DNA of 64,000 bases, from assembly GCF_913777995.1 (NCBI RefSeq), contig NZ_CAJYVE010000020.1:92281-156280 (forward strand), read 5' to 3'. Position numbers and translations under genes: made by a program. Below the pieces are notes generated by a model, which was given only the letters and a program-made list of their open reading frames with translations, was not told where the DNA came from and did no database searches. Shown piece by piece: positions 37,686-48,263 of the stretch (position 1 is the stretch's first letter; every line of letters begins with the position of its first letter). This DNA is from an uncultured Pseudomonas sp. Its GTDB lineage: Bacteria > Pseudomonadota > Gammaproteobacteria > Pseudomonadales > Pseudomonadaceae.

Positions 37686-39539
37686 ATGCTCAAACGTCTC
37701 GCCTGCCTGACGCTGTTCGTCTGTGCGCCACTGTGCGCAGCCCCCTCTGTGGACGCCCGGCGTGTGCAGCAACTGGCCGACGACACGTTCTGGATTTCCC
37801 TGGGGCACTATGAAAAGACCCGTCTCGGCGGCTGGCGCAGCTATGTCGACGACCCGAAATTCTTCCTGGCCGCCGATGGCGCCCAGGACCCGCGCGCAGA
37901 ACTGAGTGCGACCCTGGCGGCCATCCAGGCTCCGGTGCGCGACGCCGAAACCCATGCGCAGTGCGTTTATCCGGCGCGCACCCGCTGGCTACGCCAGCAA
38001 CTGCAACTTACCGACCTGCCCAAGGTGTCGTGCAAGACCTTCGACGAGTGGTTCAAGGACGTGGCGCCCAACAGTGCCGTGCTGGTGTTCCCGGCCGCCT
38101 ACCTGAACAGCCCGTCATCGATGTTCGGCCACACCCTGCTGCGCATCGACCCGGCCGGCGCCGAGGCCGACAACACCACCCTGCTCAGCTATGCGATCAA
38201 CTTCGGCGCCTACATCGAGGGCTCCGACAACAGCATCCTGTACGCCTGGAAAGGCCTGGCCGGCGGCTACCCAGGGCTGTTCGCCATGGTGCCCTACCAG
38301 GAAAAGCTCGCCGAATACCGCAGCCTGGAAAACCGCGACCTGTGGGAATACCAGCTGAACCTGAGCCCCGAAGAAACCCAGCGCATGGTTGAGCATGTCT
38401 GGGAACTCAAGCAGGTGCGCTTCCGCTACTTCTTCTTCGACGAGAACTGCTCCTACCGCCTGCTGGAACTGCTGGAAATCGCCCGGCCCGGCCTGAAACT
38501 GACCGAACAGTTCGGCCTGACTGCCATCCCCACCGATACGGTCAAGGCGGTCAAGGCTGCCGGGCTGGTGAAACGCATCGATTACCGCCCCTCGCGGGAG
38601 CGCGAACTGCTCGGCCGTGCCGAACCGCTCGACCATGCAGAACAACACTGGGTGCTGGCCGTCAGCGCCGACCCGACGCAACTGCAGAGTGCCGAATACC
38701 TGCGCCTGCCGGCCGAGCGTCGCGCGCTGATCCAGGATGCCGCCTACCGCCTGGAGCGCTACCGGGCCAACGGCCAGGAGCGCGACAGGCAAGCCGCGCA
38801 GCGTAGCTTCGAGCTGCTGCGGGCGATCAACCGCAATCCGCCACCGGCACTGGACATCGAGCGTCCCGGCCTGCCCGAGGAAGGCCACCAGTCGCGCACC
38901 TGGCAGCTCGGCCTGGGCAGCCGCGATGATCGTGCGTTCGCCGAGTACGGCCTGCGCATGGCCTATCACGACCTCAATGACAACGCCTACGGCTTCCCGC
39001 TGGGCGCCCAGATCGAGATCCTGCAACTGAAACTGCGCCAGTACGAAGGCAACGACTGGCACCTGCAGCGCCTGGATCTGGCGACCATCCGCTCGCTGAC
39101 ACCACGCAACGAGCTGCTCAAGCCCTGGTCCTGGCAGGTCTCCGGCGGCCTGGAACGCGTGCCAGGCAAACATGGCGACCAGACCCTGGTCAGCCACGTC
39201 AATGGCGGTGGCGGCGGCACCTGGCAGCTGGCCGACGGCCTGCTGGGCTTTGCCCTGGGCACCGCGCGCGTCGAACACAACAATGATTTCAGCGAGTTCG
39301 TCGCCCCGGCCGCCGGCTTCAATACCGGCGTACTGTGGCGCAACCCGCTGGGCAACCTGAGCCTGGAGGCCAAGGGCGATTACTTCACCAATGGCGAAGT
39401 GCGCCGCAGCATCAGCCTGAACCAGCAATGGGAGCTGTCGCGCAACCTGGGCCTGCGCCTGAGCGCACAACGCGACTTCAGTCATCTGGGCGGAACCCAG
39501 AACGAGGTCATGCTGCAAGTGCGCTGGTATCACTACTGA
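37686..39539 (+). CDS. DUF4105 exported protein
   Basis: 617 aa. Signal peptide MLKRLACLTLFVCAPLCAAP. The central DUF4105 region has FPAAYLNSPSSMFGHTLLRID and FFDENCSYRLLELLEIA, with His, Cys and Asn suggesting a papain/NlpC-like catalytic arrangement (family inference). The last ~200 residues form a repeated beta-strand pattern ending in an aromatic residue (QVRWYHY), which looks like an outer-membrane barrel or beta-domain. Possibly an outer-membrane lipid- or peptidoglycan-modifying protein; function is unproven. Follows the DUF3015 gene. Confidence 0.85.
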   Translation: MLKRLACLTLFVCAPLCAAPSVDARRVQQLADDTFWISLGHYEKTRLGGWRSYVDDPKFFLAADGAQDPRAELSATLAAIQAPVRDAETHAQCVYPARTRWLRQQLQLTDLPKVSCKTFDEWFKDVAPNSAVLVFPAAYLNSPSSMFGHTLLRIDPAGAEADNTTLLSYAINFGAYIEGSDNSILYAWKGLAGGYPGLFAMVPYQEKLAEYRSLENRDLWEYQLNLSPEETQRMVEHVWELKQVRFRYFFFDENCSYRLLELLEIARPGLKLTEQFGLTAIPTDTVKAVKAAGLVKRIDYRPSRERELLGRAEPLDHAEQHWVLAVSADPTQLQSAEYLRLPAERRALIQDAAYRLERYRANGQERDRQAAQRSFELLRAINRNPPPALDIERPGLPEEGHQSRTWQLGLGSRDDRAFAEYGLRMAYHDLNDNAYGFPLGAQIEILQLKLRQYEGNDWHLQRLDLATIRSLTPRNELLKPWSWQVSGGLERVPGKHGDQTLVSHVNGGGGGTWQLADGLLGFALGTARVEHNNDFSEFVAPAAGFNTGVLWRNPLGNLSLEAKGDYFTNGEVRRSISLNQQWELSRNLGLRLSAQRDFSHLGGTQNEVMLQVRWYHY

Positions 39540-39617
39540 ACAAATTTCCGACAAGCCGTTCACTGGGTCCGGACAGGGTATTGACTAGACTCTGTTCAGA
39601 CACCAAGGAAATCGATC

Positions 39618-39968
39618 ATGAACATGCGTATCGCGTTGTTGGGCTTGATCGTGGCGCTTGCAGGATGCCAGTCCACCCATGACCAGTTGCTGGCCGAGGG
39701 CTACCCTCCGCCGTTCGCCGATGGCTTCCAGGATGGCTGCGGCAGCGGTCGGCAGGCAGCAGGATCGATCGGCGGCATCTACCGCAAGGATGTACCGCGG
39801 TTCATGAAGGACCGGCTCTATGCCCAGGGCTGGAACGACGGATTCCGCCAGTGCCAGGCCATGCAGGACAGCCGGGACCGTGAGAACAACGGCTGGATGA
39901 ACGACCGCGACCGGCAATGGGAGCAACAGAAGACCCGCGACAAGGCCAGGGCCTTCCGCCCGGACTGA
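39618..39968 (+). CDS. Small hypothetical lipoprotein
   Basis: 116 aa. Lipoprotein signal MNMRIALLGLIVALAGCQST with the lipobox LAGC (Cys17). The mature part has FADGFQDGCGSGRQAAG and LYAQGWNDGFRQCQ, two Gly-Asp/Asn repeats each ending near a Cys, probably a disulfide-linked fold, then a highly charged C terminus. AAGGAA lies before ATG 39618. Function unknown. Residue +2 after Cys is Gln, which predicts sorting to the outer membrane. Confidence 0.8.
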   Translation: MNMRIALLGLIVALAGCQSTHDQLLAEGYPPPFADGFQDGCGSGRQAAGSIGGIYRKDVPRFMKDRLYAQGWNDGFRQCQAMQDSRDRENNGWMNDRDRQWEQQKTRDKARAFRPD

Positions 39969-40074
39969 AGCACCGGACGGTGAGCGCCCTACACGCGGCG
40001 GTCGGGCGCTGGCGGCCGTCGGGCAAACTTATCGGGCACGCTCATGCCCAATACTGCCTACCGGGAGGACCATC

Positions 40075-40578
40075 ATGAGCCGCGCTTTCGTCAACGAAGA
40101 CAACAACGCCCAGCAGACCAGCCAGCCCGTGGAGCGGCGGGTCAGCGAACAACCCAATTACGTCACTGCACACGGCCTGGTGCTGCTGCAGGGCCAGGTT
40201 CGCGAGCTGCAGGCCCGGCACCGTGAGCAATCGGGGCTGGGCGACAAGGCCGACAAGCAAAGCCTGGTGGATATCGAACGCGATCTGCGCTACTACACCC
40301 AGCGCCTGCAGAGTGCCCAGGTCGTGACGCCCGCGCTGTCCACCGACAAGGTGCAGATCGGCAGCTGGGTCACCTATGCCGATGAAGACGACGTCCATCA
40401 TCGGGTGCAACTGGTCGGCGAAGACCAGGCCGATGCCGCCCATGGCCTGATCAACTGGGGCTCGCCGCTGGGCCGCGCGTTGCTGGGCGCCCGCCCGGGC
40501 GACGAAGTGCTGTGGAAGCGACCGGCGGGCGAGCGGCTGATCGAGGTGCTGGACATCGAGGCTGACCCTGGCACCTGA
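40075..40578 (+). CDS. GreA/GreB-family transcription factor (GreB-like C-terminal domain)
   Basis: 167 aa. The N-terminal half is helical (residues ~34-90, QGQVRELQARHREQSG..DIERDLRYYTQRLQSA), a likely coiled coil. The C-terminal FKBP-like half is typical of Gre factors (VTYADEDDVHHRVQLVGEDQ, INWGSPLGRALLGARPGDEVLW). Gre proteins enter the RNA polymerase secondary channel. The two acidic tip residues of true GreA/B are not clearly present, so it may be a regulator of the Rnk/Gfh type rather than a cleavage factor. GGGAGG precedes ATG 40075. Confidence 0.78.
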   Translation: MSRAFVNEDNNAQQTSQPVERRVSEQPNYVTAHGLVLLQGQVRELQARHREQSGLGDKADKQSLVDIERDLRYYTQRLQSAQVVTPALSTDKVQIGSWVTYADEDDVHHRVQLVGEDQADAAHGLINWGSPLGRALLGARPGDEVLWKRPAGERLIEVLDIEADPGT

Positions 40579-40606
40579 TCGACCCGCGCTTTCAGCCAGG
40601 CAAGAA

Positions 40607-40629
40607 AATGGGGCCATGAAGGCCCCATT
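40607..40629. terminator. Terminator between the Gre-like gene and ettA
   Basis: Stem AATGGGGCC/GGCCCCATT with loop ATGAA. The minus-strand arm continues as TTTTCTTG, ending ettA transcription; on the plus strand T residues are few. Confidence 0.65.
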
Positions 40630-40647
40630 GGTGTGCAGCGAAACGGC

Positions 40648-42315
40648 TTACTGGGCCAGTTTCTTGTGCCGTACACGGTGCGGCTGGGTCGCCGCATCGC
40701 CCAGGCGCTTCTTACGGTCGGCTTCGTACTCGGTGTAGTTGCCTTCGAAGAACACGATGTTGGAATCGTCTTCATAAGCCAGGATGTGCGTCGCCACGCG
40801 GTCAAGGAACCAGCGATCGTGGGAAATCACGATGGCGGCGCCCGGGAAGTCCAGCAGGGCCTCCTCCAGCGAACGCAGGGTTTCCACGTCCAGGTCGTTG
40901 GACGGTTCGTCGAGCAGCAGGACGTTGCCGCCCTCCTTGAGGGTCAGCGCCAGGTGCAGACGACCCCGCTCACCACCCGACAGGTCCTTGACGAACTTCT
41001 GCTGGTCACCGCCCTTGAAGTTGAAGCGGCCGACGTAGGTACGCGAAGGAATCTCGTAGGTCCCGATGCGAATCTGGTCGGAACCGTCGGAGATCTGCTG
41101 GAACACGGTCTTGCTGCCATCCAGGTCATCACGGGCCTGGTCGACGCAGGCCAGTTGCACGGTATCGCCGATCTCGATGGTGCCCGAGTCCGGCTGCTCC
41201 TTGCCCATGATCATGCGGAACAGGGTCGACTTACCGGCACCGTTACCGCCGATGACACCGACGATGGCGCCCTTGGGCATGGCGAACGACAGGTTGTCGA
41301 TCAGCACGCGGTCGCCGTAGCCCTTGGTGACGTTCTTGAACTCGATGACCTTGTCACCCAGGCGCGGACCGGCCGGAATGTAGATCTCGTTGGTCTCGCT
41401 GCGCTTCTGGAATTCCTGCGACTGCATTTCCTCGAAGCGCGCCAGACGGGCCTTGGACTTCGACTGGCGAGCCTTGGCGCCTTTGCGCACCCACTCCAGC
41501 TCTTCCTTCATGGCCTTCTCGTGAGCGCTCTGCTGCTTGGATTCCTGCTCCAGACGCGCCGACTTGGCCTCCAGCCAGCCCGAGTAGTTGCCTTCGTACG
41601 GAATACCGGCGCCGCGGTCGAGTTCGAGGATCCAGCCGGCAACGTTGTCGAGGAAGTACCGGTCGTGGGTGATGGCAACCACGGTGCCCGGGAAGTCGTG
41701 GAGGAAACGCTCCAGCCAGGCCACCGAGTCAGCGTCCAGGTGGTTGGTCGGTTCGTCGAGCAGCAGCATGTCCGGGGCGGACAGCAGCAGGCGGCACAGC
41801 GCTACGCGGCGCTTCTCGCCGCCGGACAGGTGCTCGACCTTGGCATCCCATGCCGGCAGACGCAACGCATCGGCGGCGACTTCCAGCTGGCGCTCCAGGT
41901 TATGGCCATCGGCCGCCTGCAGAATGGCTTCCAGCTTGGCCTGCTCGGCAGCCAGCTTGTCGAAGTCGGCATCCGGCTCGGCATAGGCGGCGTAGACCTC
42001 GTCGAGACGTGCCTGGGCGTCCTTGATGACGCTGACCGCTTCCTCCACCACTTCTCGAACGGTCTTGTTCGGGTCCAGTTGCGGCTCCTGTGGCAGGTAA
42101 CCGACATTCAGTTCGGGCATCGGGCGGGCTTCACCGTCGAACTCCTTGTCGACACCGGCCATGATCTTCAGCAGGGTGGACTTGCCCGAGCCGTTCAGGC
42201 CGAGGACGCCGATCTTGGCGCCGGGGAAGAACGACAGGGAAATGTTCTTCAGGATTTCCCGCTTCGGCGGCACTACTTTGCTCAGCCGATGCATGGTGTA
42301 GACGTATTGAGCCAA
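40648..42315 (-). CDS. ettA: Energy-dependent translational throttle EttA (ABC-F)
   Basis: 555 aa, the exact family length when started at TTG 42315 ([20 protein letters not shown]). A longer open frame to 42597 lacks homology. Two ABC domains have Walker A GLNGSGKS and GGNGAGKS and signatures LSGGEKRR and LSGGERGR. Between them lies the P-site tRNA interaction linker rich in Lys and Arg ([18 protein letters not shown]..). No transmembrane segments. EttA binds the ribosomal E site and gates the first elongation step according to the ATP/ADP ratio. GAGG is present about ten bases before the TTG. Confidence 0.94.
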   Translation of the reverse strand: MAQYVYTMHRLSKVVPPKREILKNISLSFFPGAKIGVLGLNGSGKSTLLKIMAGVDKEFDGEARPMPELNVGYLPQEPQLDPNKTVREVVEEAVSVIKDAQARLDEVYAAYAEPDADFDKLAAEQAKLEAILQAADGHNLERQLEVAADALRLPAWDAKVEHLSGGEKRRVALCRLLLSAPDMLLLDEPTNHLDADSVAWLERFLHDFPGTVVAITHDRYFLDNVAGWILELDRGAGIPYEGNYSGWLEAKSARLEQESKQQSAHEKAMKEELEWVRKGAKARQSKSKARLARFEEMQSQEFQKRSETNEIYIPAGPRLGDKVIEFKNVTKGYGDRVLIDNLSFAMPKGAIVGVIGGNGAGKSTLFRMIMGKEQPDSGTIEIGDTVQLACVDQARDDLDGSKTVFQQISDGSDQIRIGTYEIPSRTYVGRFNFKGGDQQKFVKDLSGGERGRLHLALTLKEGGNVLLLDEPSNDLDVETLRSLEEALLDFPGAAIVISHDRWFLDRVATHILAYEDDSNIVFFEGNYTEYEADRKKRLGDAATQPHRVRHKKLAQ

Positions 42316-42866
42316 AACGTGGACCTCGCTCGAAAACGTAGTGAAAAGCCCCGCCTGGCAGGCAGGGCCGTAAAGACTGCATGGGTCAGATTGAGAGCAG
42401 CGGACGGGCGCGGGCCGCGCGATCACGGTCGGGGGCACCGGGCTGGCTGCATTGAAAACGACACACGAGCACAGGCCAGCTGCGCTCCGGGTGGGCAAGC
42501 TTAACCCAACTCGAAGAAGGCTGGCAGGGGGGGCGGCGCACCACCCGGCCAACCGGCAAGGCCGAATGCCAGGCGCTGCCCGCCACAATCCCGTCACCGC
42601 GATTGTCGGATGAGCCCTGTGTTTTCACCTATAAGGGAAGTAATGAGTGTGCCAGACTTGCCGGAACCTGCTGTGCAGCCTTGAATAAAACAGAAATCTG
42701 GCGAGCGCAGGCAGAACCCTGGACCGCCATGATGGTCGGTAGCAGAACAGGCTCAATAATTGCTGGCTCTTCGCCACAACTCAGGGCATGCTAACCGCCC
42801 CCTGGGCGGCGGGCATACAGTTCGCACCGCATTCGTTGCTTCAGTCCAGTAGTCAGGAACATCGAC
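42316..42866. other. Intergenic region between divergent ettA and morA
   Basis: About 550 bases. The left part is the ettA leader with GC-rich dyads. The only coding signal is a 13-codon open frame at 42643-42684 with an AAGGGAAG ribosome site. An AT-richer stretch (TTGAATAAAACAG at 42680-42692) and the dyad CCGCCCC..GGGCGG near 42790-42812 could belong to the morA promoter. No gene is evident. Confidence 0.5.
42643..42684 (+). CDS. Possible 13-residue leader ORF upstream of morA
   Basis: ATG at 42643 to TGA at 42684 encodes MSVPDLPEPAVQP, preceded by AAGGGAAG at optimal distance. Three Pro in the last eight codons would slow ribosomes. It could be a leader peptide or chance; nothing else supports translation. 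Confidence 0.25.
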   Translation: MSVPDLPEPAVQP

Positions 42867-45800
42867 TTGCCCACTCCGACCCCCACCTCATCGCTGCGTA
42901 TTGCCAAGGGCTCTGCCCATGCGCCATGGCGAGGTTCGCTCAAGGGGGCGCTGGCCGGGCTGGTGCTGCTGATGCTGACGCTGCTGATCTGGCAGTCCTT
43001 CGAGCAATTCCAGCAGACCCAGGAGCGCCAGCGCCAGCGCAGCCTGGACTACAGCACCCAATTGAGCGACCGGCTGAGCCTGAACCTGGCGCTGACCGCG
43101 CAGGTCAGCGTCAATCTGCTCGAAGAAGCAACCAGCATGGGCCAGTCGCTGACCGAGCCCGCGACCCTCGACAGCCTGCGTCAGGCCCTGCCGGCCCTGC
43201 ACAGCGTCGTCTGGCTCAGCCCGAGCGGCCAGGTCATCAAGGACAGCGCCCCGAGCACCGACGATGCGGCGCTGCTGAAAACCCTGCCCGAGAAAGCCCA
43301 GAGCAAACCTTTCTACTACACCAACTCTGAAGACGGCACACGCCTCTACCTGCTGGTGCGCCAGGCCGGCGGCTTTACCGGCGATTACTGGGTGCTGCGC
43401 CTGCACCCGGACGCCCTGAAGGCGCTGAGCCAGCAGCCCGAGCATGACTTCCTGTTCCTGTGGCGCCTGGAAAACCGCGAGCAGCCGCAGGTCATCGCGC
43501 GCGACGCACATCGTAACGGCGGCACGCCGGAAACCGTGATGCTACAGCCGATCGGCAACACCGACTGGCAACTGCGCGGGCTGTTCGATGCCGAGCGCGA
43601 GCGCAAGGCACTGCTGGTGCCGCTGATCGTCAAATGCGTGTTCGCCCTGATGTTCGCCATCCTGCCGCTGACCGCGCTGATCAGCCTGCGTCGGCGACAG
43701 ATCCAGCTGGTGGAAAGCCGGCGTCGCTACCAGGACATTTTCGAAGGGGCCGGGGTTGCGATCTGCGTACTGGACATGTCGACCCTGCCGACCATGCTCG
43801 CCAGCCTGCGCATCGACAGTGTCGAAGAGTTCGACAGGCTGGCACGTACCCAGCCCGGCCGCCTCAAGCTGCTGCTGCAGCAGGTGCGGATCACCGAAGT
43901 CAATCAGGTGGCCCGCGACCTGCTGGGCATCGAAGGCAATGAACAAGCCTGGCAACAGTTGATCGAGGGCTGCTCACGCAGCCAGAACGGCACCGGTTCG
44001 CGCATCATCCAGGCGGTCCTGAGCGGCCAGCCGCGCCTGGAGCTGGAAATCCGCCTGACCCGCGATGGCGGGGAAGATCAGCACCTGTGGCTGGTCGTCC
44101 GCCTGCCCGAAGAAGACAACGACTACGATGCGGTGATCCTCAGCATCGGCGACATCACCAGCCGCAAGCAGATCGAGCTGTCGCTGCTGGACCGTGAGAG
44201 CTTCTGGTCGGACGTGGTGCGTACCGTCCCCGACCACCTCTACGTACAGGACGTGCCCAGCCAGCGCATGATCTACAGCAACCACCATCTGGGGCGGACC
44301 CTGGGCTACAGCAAGGCCGAGCTGCATGCCATGGGCGAGTTCTTCTGGGAGCTGCTGCTGCATCCGGACGATGCCCACAGTTATCGCGACATGCGCCTGC
44401 GCCAGCGGCATCACGGGCATACCGAACTGCTGCAATGCGTGCTGCGCTTTCGTGACCGCGAGCAGAACTGGCGGCACTTCGACATCCGCGAACAGGCCAT
44501 GGCGTGGGACAGGAACGAGCAGCCCACGCGGATCATCGGTGTGGCCAAGGACATCACCGAGCAGATGAGCGCCAGCCAGTCGCTGCGCGACAGCGAAAAA
44601 CGCTACCGGATGCTCGCCGAAAGCATCAGCGACGTGATCTTCTCCACCGACGCCCGCCTGGGGCTCAACTACGTCAGTCCCTCGGTGGAGACGGTGCTGG
44701 GCTACAGCAGCGAATGGGTCCTGCGCCACGGCTGGAGCGCGGCCCTGGCCAACCCGCAGCAACTGGCCGGCATCTACAGCCTGATCTCGCAGATTCGCAA
44801 GGCGCTGAAAAAACCCGAAGAACTCGAGCGCTTGCGCAATGAAGTGGCGACCCGGCAATTCGTCTTCGACTGCCTGCGCGCCGACGGCCGCAAGATTCCC
44901 ATCGAACTGCGCCTGGCGCTGGTCTGGGACCAGCAGGGCAGTTTCGAAGGTGTTCTCGGCGTGGCCCGCGATGTCAGCCAGCAGCGGCGTGCGGAAAAGG
45001 ACCTGCGCATGGCCGCGACGGTCTTCGAGCACTCGACCTCGGCGATCCTGATCACCGACCCGGCCGGCTATATCGTGCAGGTCAACGACGCCTTCACCCG
45101 GGTGAGCGGCTATGCGGTCGGTCAGGTCCTCGACCAGTTGCCGACCCTGATGACCGTCGAACACGAGGAAGCGCACCTGCAACTGGTGCTCAAGCAGCTC
45201 AACCAGCGCGGCAACTGGGAAGGCGAAGTGCAGTTGCGGCGGCGCAACGGCGAGGAATACCCCGCCTGGGTCGGCATCACCGCCGTCTTCGACGAAGAAG
45301 GCGACCTGGCCAGCTACGTGTGCTTCTTCAGCGACATCAGTGAGCGCAAGGCCAGTGAGCAACGCATCCACCGCCTGGCCTATTACGATGCGCTGACCCA
45401 CCTGCCCAACCGCACCCTGTTCCAGGACCGCCTGCACTCGGCGCTGCTGCAGGCCGAGCGCCAGGGTGCCTGGGTGGTGCTGATGTTCCTCGACCTGGAC
45501 CGTTTCAAGCCGATCAACGACTCCCTCGGGCATGCCGCCGGTGACCGGATGCTCAAGGAAATGGCCAACCGCCTGCAGGCCTGCGTGACCGACGACGACA
45601 CCGTAGCGCGCATGGGCGGCGACGAATTCACCCTGCTGCTGCATCCCGGTGCGACCCGTGAGCTGGCGCTGAACCGCGCCATCCATGTCGCCGAACAGAT
45701 CCTCAACAGCCTGGTGCGACCGTTCGTGCTCGAAGGCCGGGAGTTCTTCGTCACCGCCAGTATCGGCATCGCGCTGAGCCCGCAGGATGGCCGCGAACTC

Positions 45801-46688
45801 AGCCAGCTGATGAAGAACGCCGACACCGCGATGTACCACGCCAAGGAGCGCGGCAAGAACAACTTCCAGTTCTACCAGGCCGACATGAACGCCAGCGCAC
45901 TGGAACGCCTGGAACTGGAAAGCGACCTGCGCCATGCCCTGGAGCAGCACGAGTTCCAGATCTACTACCAACCGCAGTTCAGCGGCGACGGCAAGCGCCT
46001 GACCGGCGCCGAGGCGCTGCTGCGCTGGCGCCACCCGCGGCGCGGCCTGGTCCCGCCCAGCGAATTCATCCCGGTGCTGGAAGAGCTTGGCCTGGTGGTG
46101 GAAGTCGGCGACTGGGTGATGGCCGAGGCCTGCCGCCAGCTCAGGGCCTGGCACCAGGCCCGGGTACGCGTGCCCAAGGTGTCGGTGAACATCTCGGCAC
46201 GGCAGTTCTCCGACGGCCAGCTGGGCGAGCGCATCGCGGCCGCCCTGCAGGACACCGGCGTGCCGCCAGCGTGCCTGGAGCTGGAACTGACCGAAAGTAT
46301 CCTGATGCGCGAAGTGGGCGAAGCCATGCAGACCCTCGCCGGGCTGAAGAATCTCGGCCTGAGCATCGCCGTCGACGACTTCGGCACCGGCTATTCGTCG
46401 CTGAACTACCTCAAGCAGTTCCCCATCGACGTACTGAAGATCGACCGCACCTTCGTCGACGGCCTGCCGTCGGGCGAGCAGGACGCGCAGATCGCCCGGG
46501 CGATCATCGCCATGGCCCACAGCCTGAACCTGGCGGTGATCGCCGAGGGTGTGGAAACCCACGAACAGCTGGAATTCCTGCGTGAGCACGGCTGCGACGA
46601 AGTGCAGGGCTACCTGTTCGGCCGCCCGATGACGGCCAGCCAGTTCGAAGCGCAGTTCAGCAACGACGCGCTGTTCATGCTCGATTGA
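42867..46688 (+). CDS. morA: Membrane-bound c-di-GMP enzyme MorA (PAS-GGDEF-EAL)
   Basis: 1273 aa. Transmembrane helices at ~24-43 and ~252-275 bracket a periplasmic sensor. About four PAS/PAC units follow (near 285, 445, 573 and 713). The GGDEF domain has an intact GGDEF motif at 917-921 but no RxxD inhibitory site (TDDD at that place). The EAL domain has EAL at 1049-1051 with ELTESIL and DDFGTGYSSLNYL intact. Both diguanylate cyclase and phosphodiesterase activities are thus possible. MorA controls motility and biofilm timing in P. putida and P. aeruginosa; position directly upstream of glyA supports the name. Start is TTG 42867 with AGGA upstream. Confidence 0.88.
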   Translation: MPTPTPTSSLRIAKGSAHAPWRGSLKGALAGLVLLMLTLLIWQSFEQFQQTQERQRQRSLDYSTQLSDRLSLNLALTAQVSVNLLEEATSMGQSLTEPATLDSLRQALPALHSVVWLSPSGQVIKDSAPSTDDAALLKTLPEKAQSKPFYYTNSEDGTRLYLLVRQAGGFTGDYWVLRLHPDALKALSQQPEHDFLFLWRLENREQPQVIARDAHRNGGTPETVMLQPIGNTDWQLRGLFDAERERKALLVPLIVKCVFALMFAILPLTALISLRRRQIQLVESRRRYQDIFEGAGVAICVLDMSTLPTMLASLRIDSVEEFDRLARTQPGRLKLLLQQVRITEVNQVARDLLGIEGNEQAWQQLIEGCSRSQNGTGSRIIQAVLSGQPRLELEIRLTRDGGEDQHLWLVVRLPEEDNDYDAVILSIGDITSRKQIELSLLDRESFWSDVVRTVPDHLYVQDVPSQRMIYSNHHLGRTLGYSKAELHAMGEFFWELLLHPDDAHSYRDMRLRQRHHGHTELLQCVLRFRDREQNWRHFDIREQAMAWDRNEQPTRIIGVAKDITEQMSASQSLRDSEKRYRMLAESISDVIFSTDARLGLNYVSPSVETVLGYSSEWVLRHGWSAALANPQQLAGIYSLISQIRKALKKPEELERLRNEVATRQFVFDCLRADGRKIPIELRLALVWDQQGSFEGVLGVARDVSQQRRAEKDLRMAATVFEHSTSAILITDPAGYIVQVNDAFTRVSGYAVGQVLDQLPTLMTVEHEEAHLQLVLKQLNQRGNWEGEVQLRRRNGEEYPAWVGITAVFDEEGDLASYVCFFSDISERKASEQRIHRLAYYDALTHLPNRTLFQDRLHSALLQAERQGAWVVLMFLDLDRFKPINDSLGHAAGDRMLKEMANRLQACVTDDDTVARMGGDEFTLLLHPGATRELALNRAIHVAEQILNSLVRPFVLEGREFFVTASIGIALSPQDGRELSQLMKNADTAMYHAKERGKNNFQFYQADMNASALERLELESDLRHALEQHEFQIYYQPQFSGDGKRLTGAEALLRWRHPRRGLVPPSEFIPVLEELGLVVEVGDWVMAEACRQLRAWHQARVRVPKVSVNISARQFSDGQLGERIAAALQDTGVPPACLELELTESILMREVGEAMQTLAGLKNLGLSIAVDDFGTGYSSLNYLKQFPIDVLKIDRTFVDGLPSGEQDAQIARAIIAMAHSLNLAVIAEGVETHEQLEFLREHGCDEVQGYLFGRPMTASQFEAQFSNDALFMLD

Positions 46689-46824
46689 GCCTGGCGGCCC
46701 CGCTCACCCAGCCTACGCAACACATGCAGCCGCCTCACCCGTCGGATGAGGGCCTTTCATATGCCACAGTTCGCCCGATGGGGTAGAATGCCCCCCTTTT
46801 CGCTCCAAGCCCTCGAGGACTGCC

Positions 46825-48078
<1,254 letters not shown>

Positions 48079-48102
48079 TAGCACCGTTACCCGCAGCATG
48101 AG

Positions 48103-48134
48103 AACGCCCGGCCACAGTGCCGGGCGTTTTCGTT
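48103..48134 (+). terminator. Intrinsic terminator of glyA
   Basis: Stem AACGCCCGGC/GCCGGGCGTT (48103-48112 and 48119-48128), loop CACAGT, then TTCGTTTG. Confidence 0.85.
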
Positions 48135-48263
48135 TGTGCGGTTTGCCCAAGGCCTGCCCTACAGCCACAGAGGCCATACTGCGCATGCGATGAAGAATCG
48201 CCCTACATAACGCCCCGGTCAGCTCCGGCAGGATGCCCTTCCCTACGCATCCCGAGGCTGATC

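Noticed and set aside
42316-42597. N-terminal extension of EttA of 94 residues
   Set aside because: The extension is Arg/Pro/Ala/Ser-rich low-complexity sequence and the TTG start at 42315 gives exactly the family length of 555 residues.
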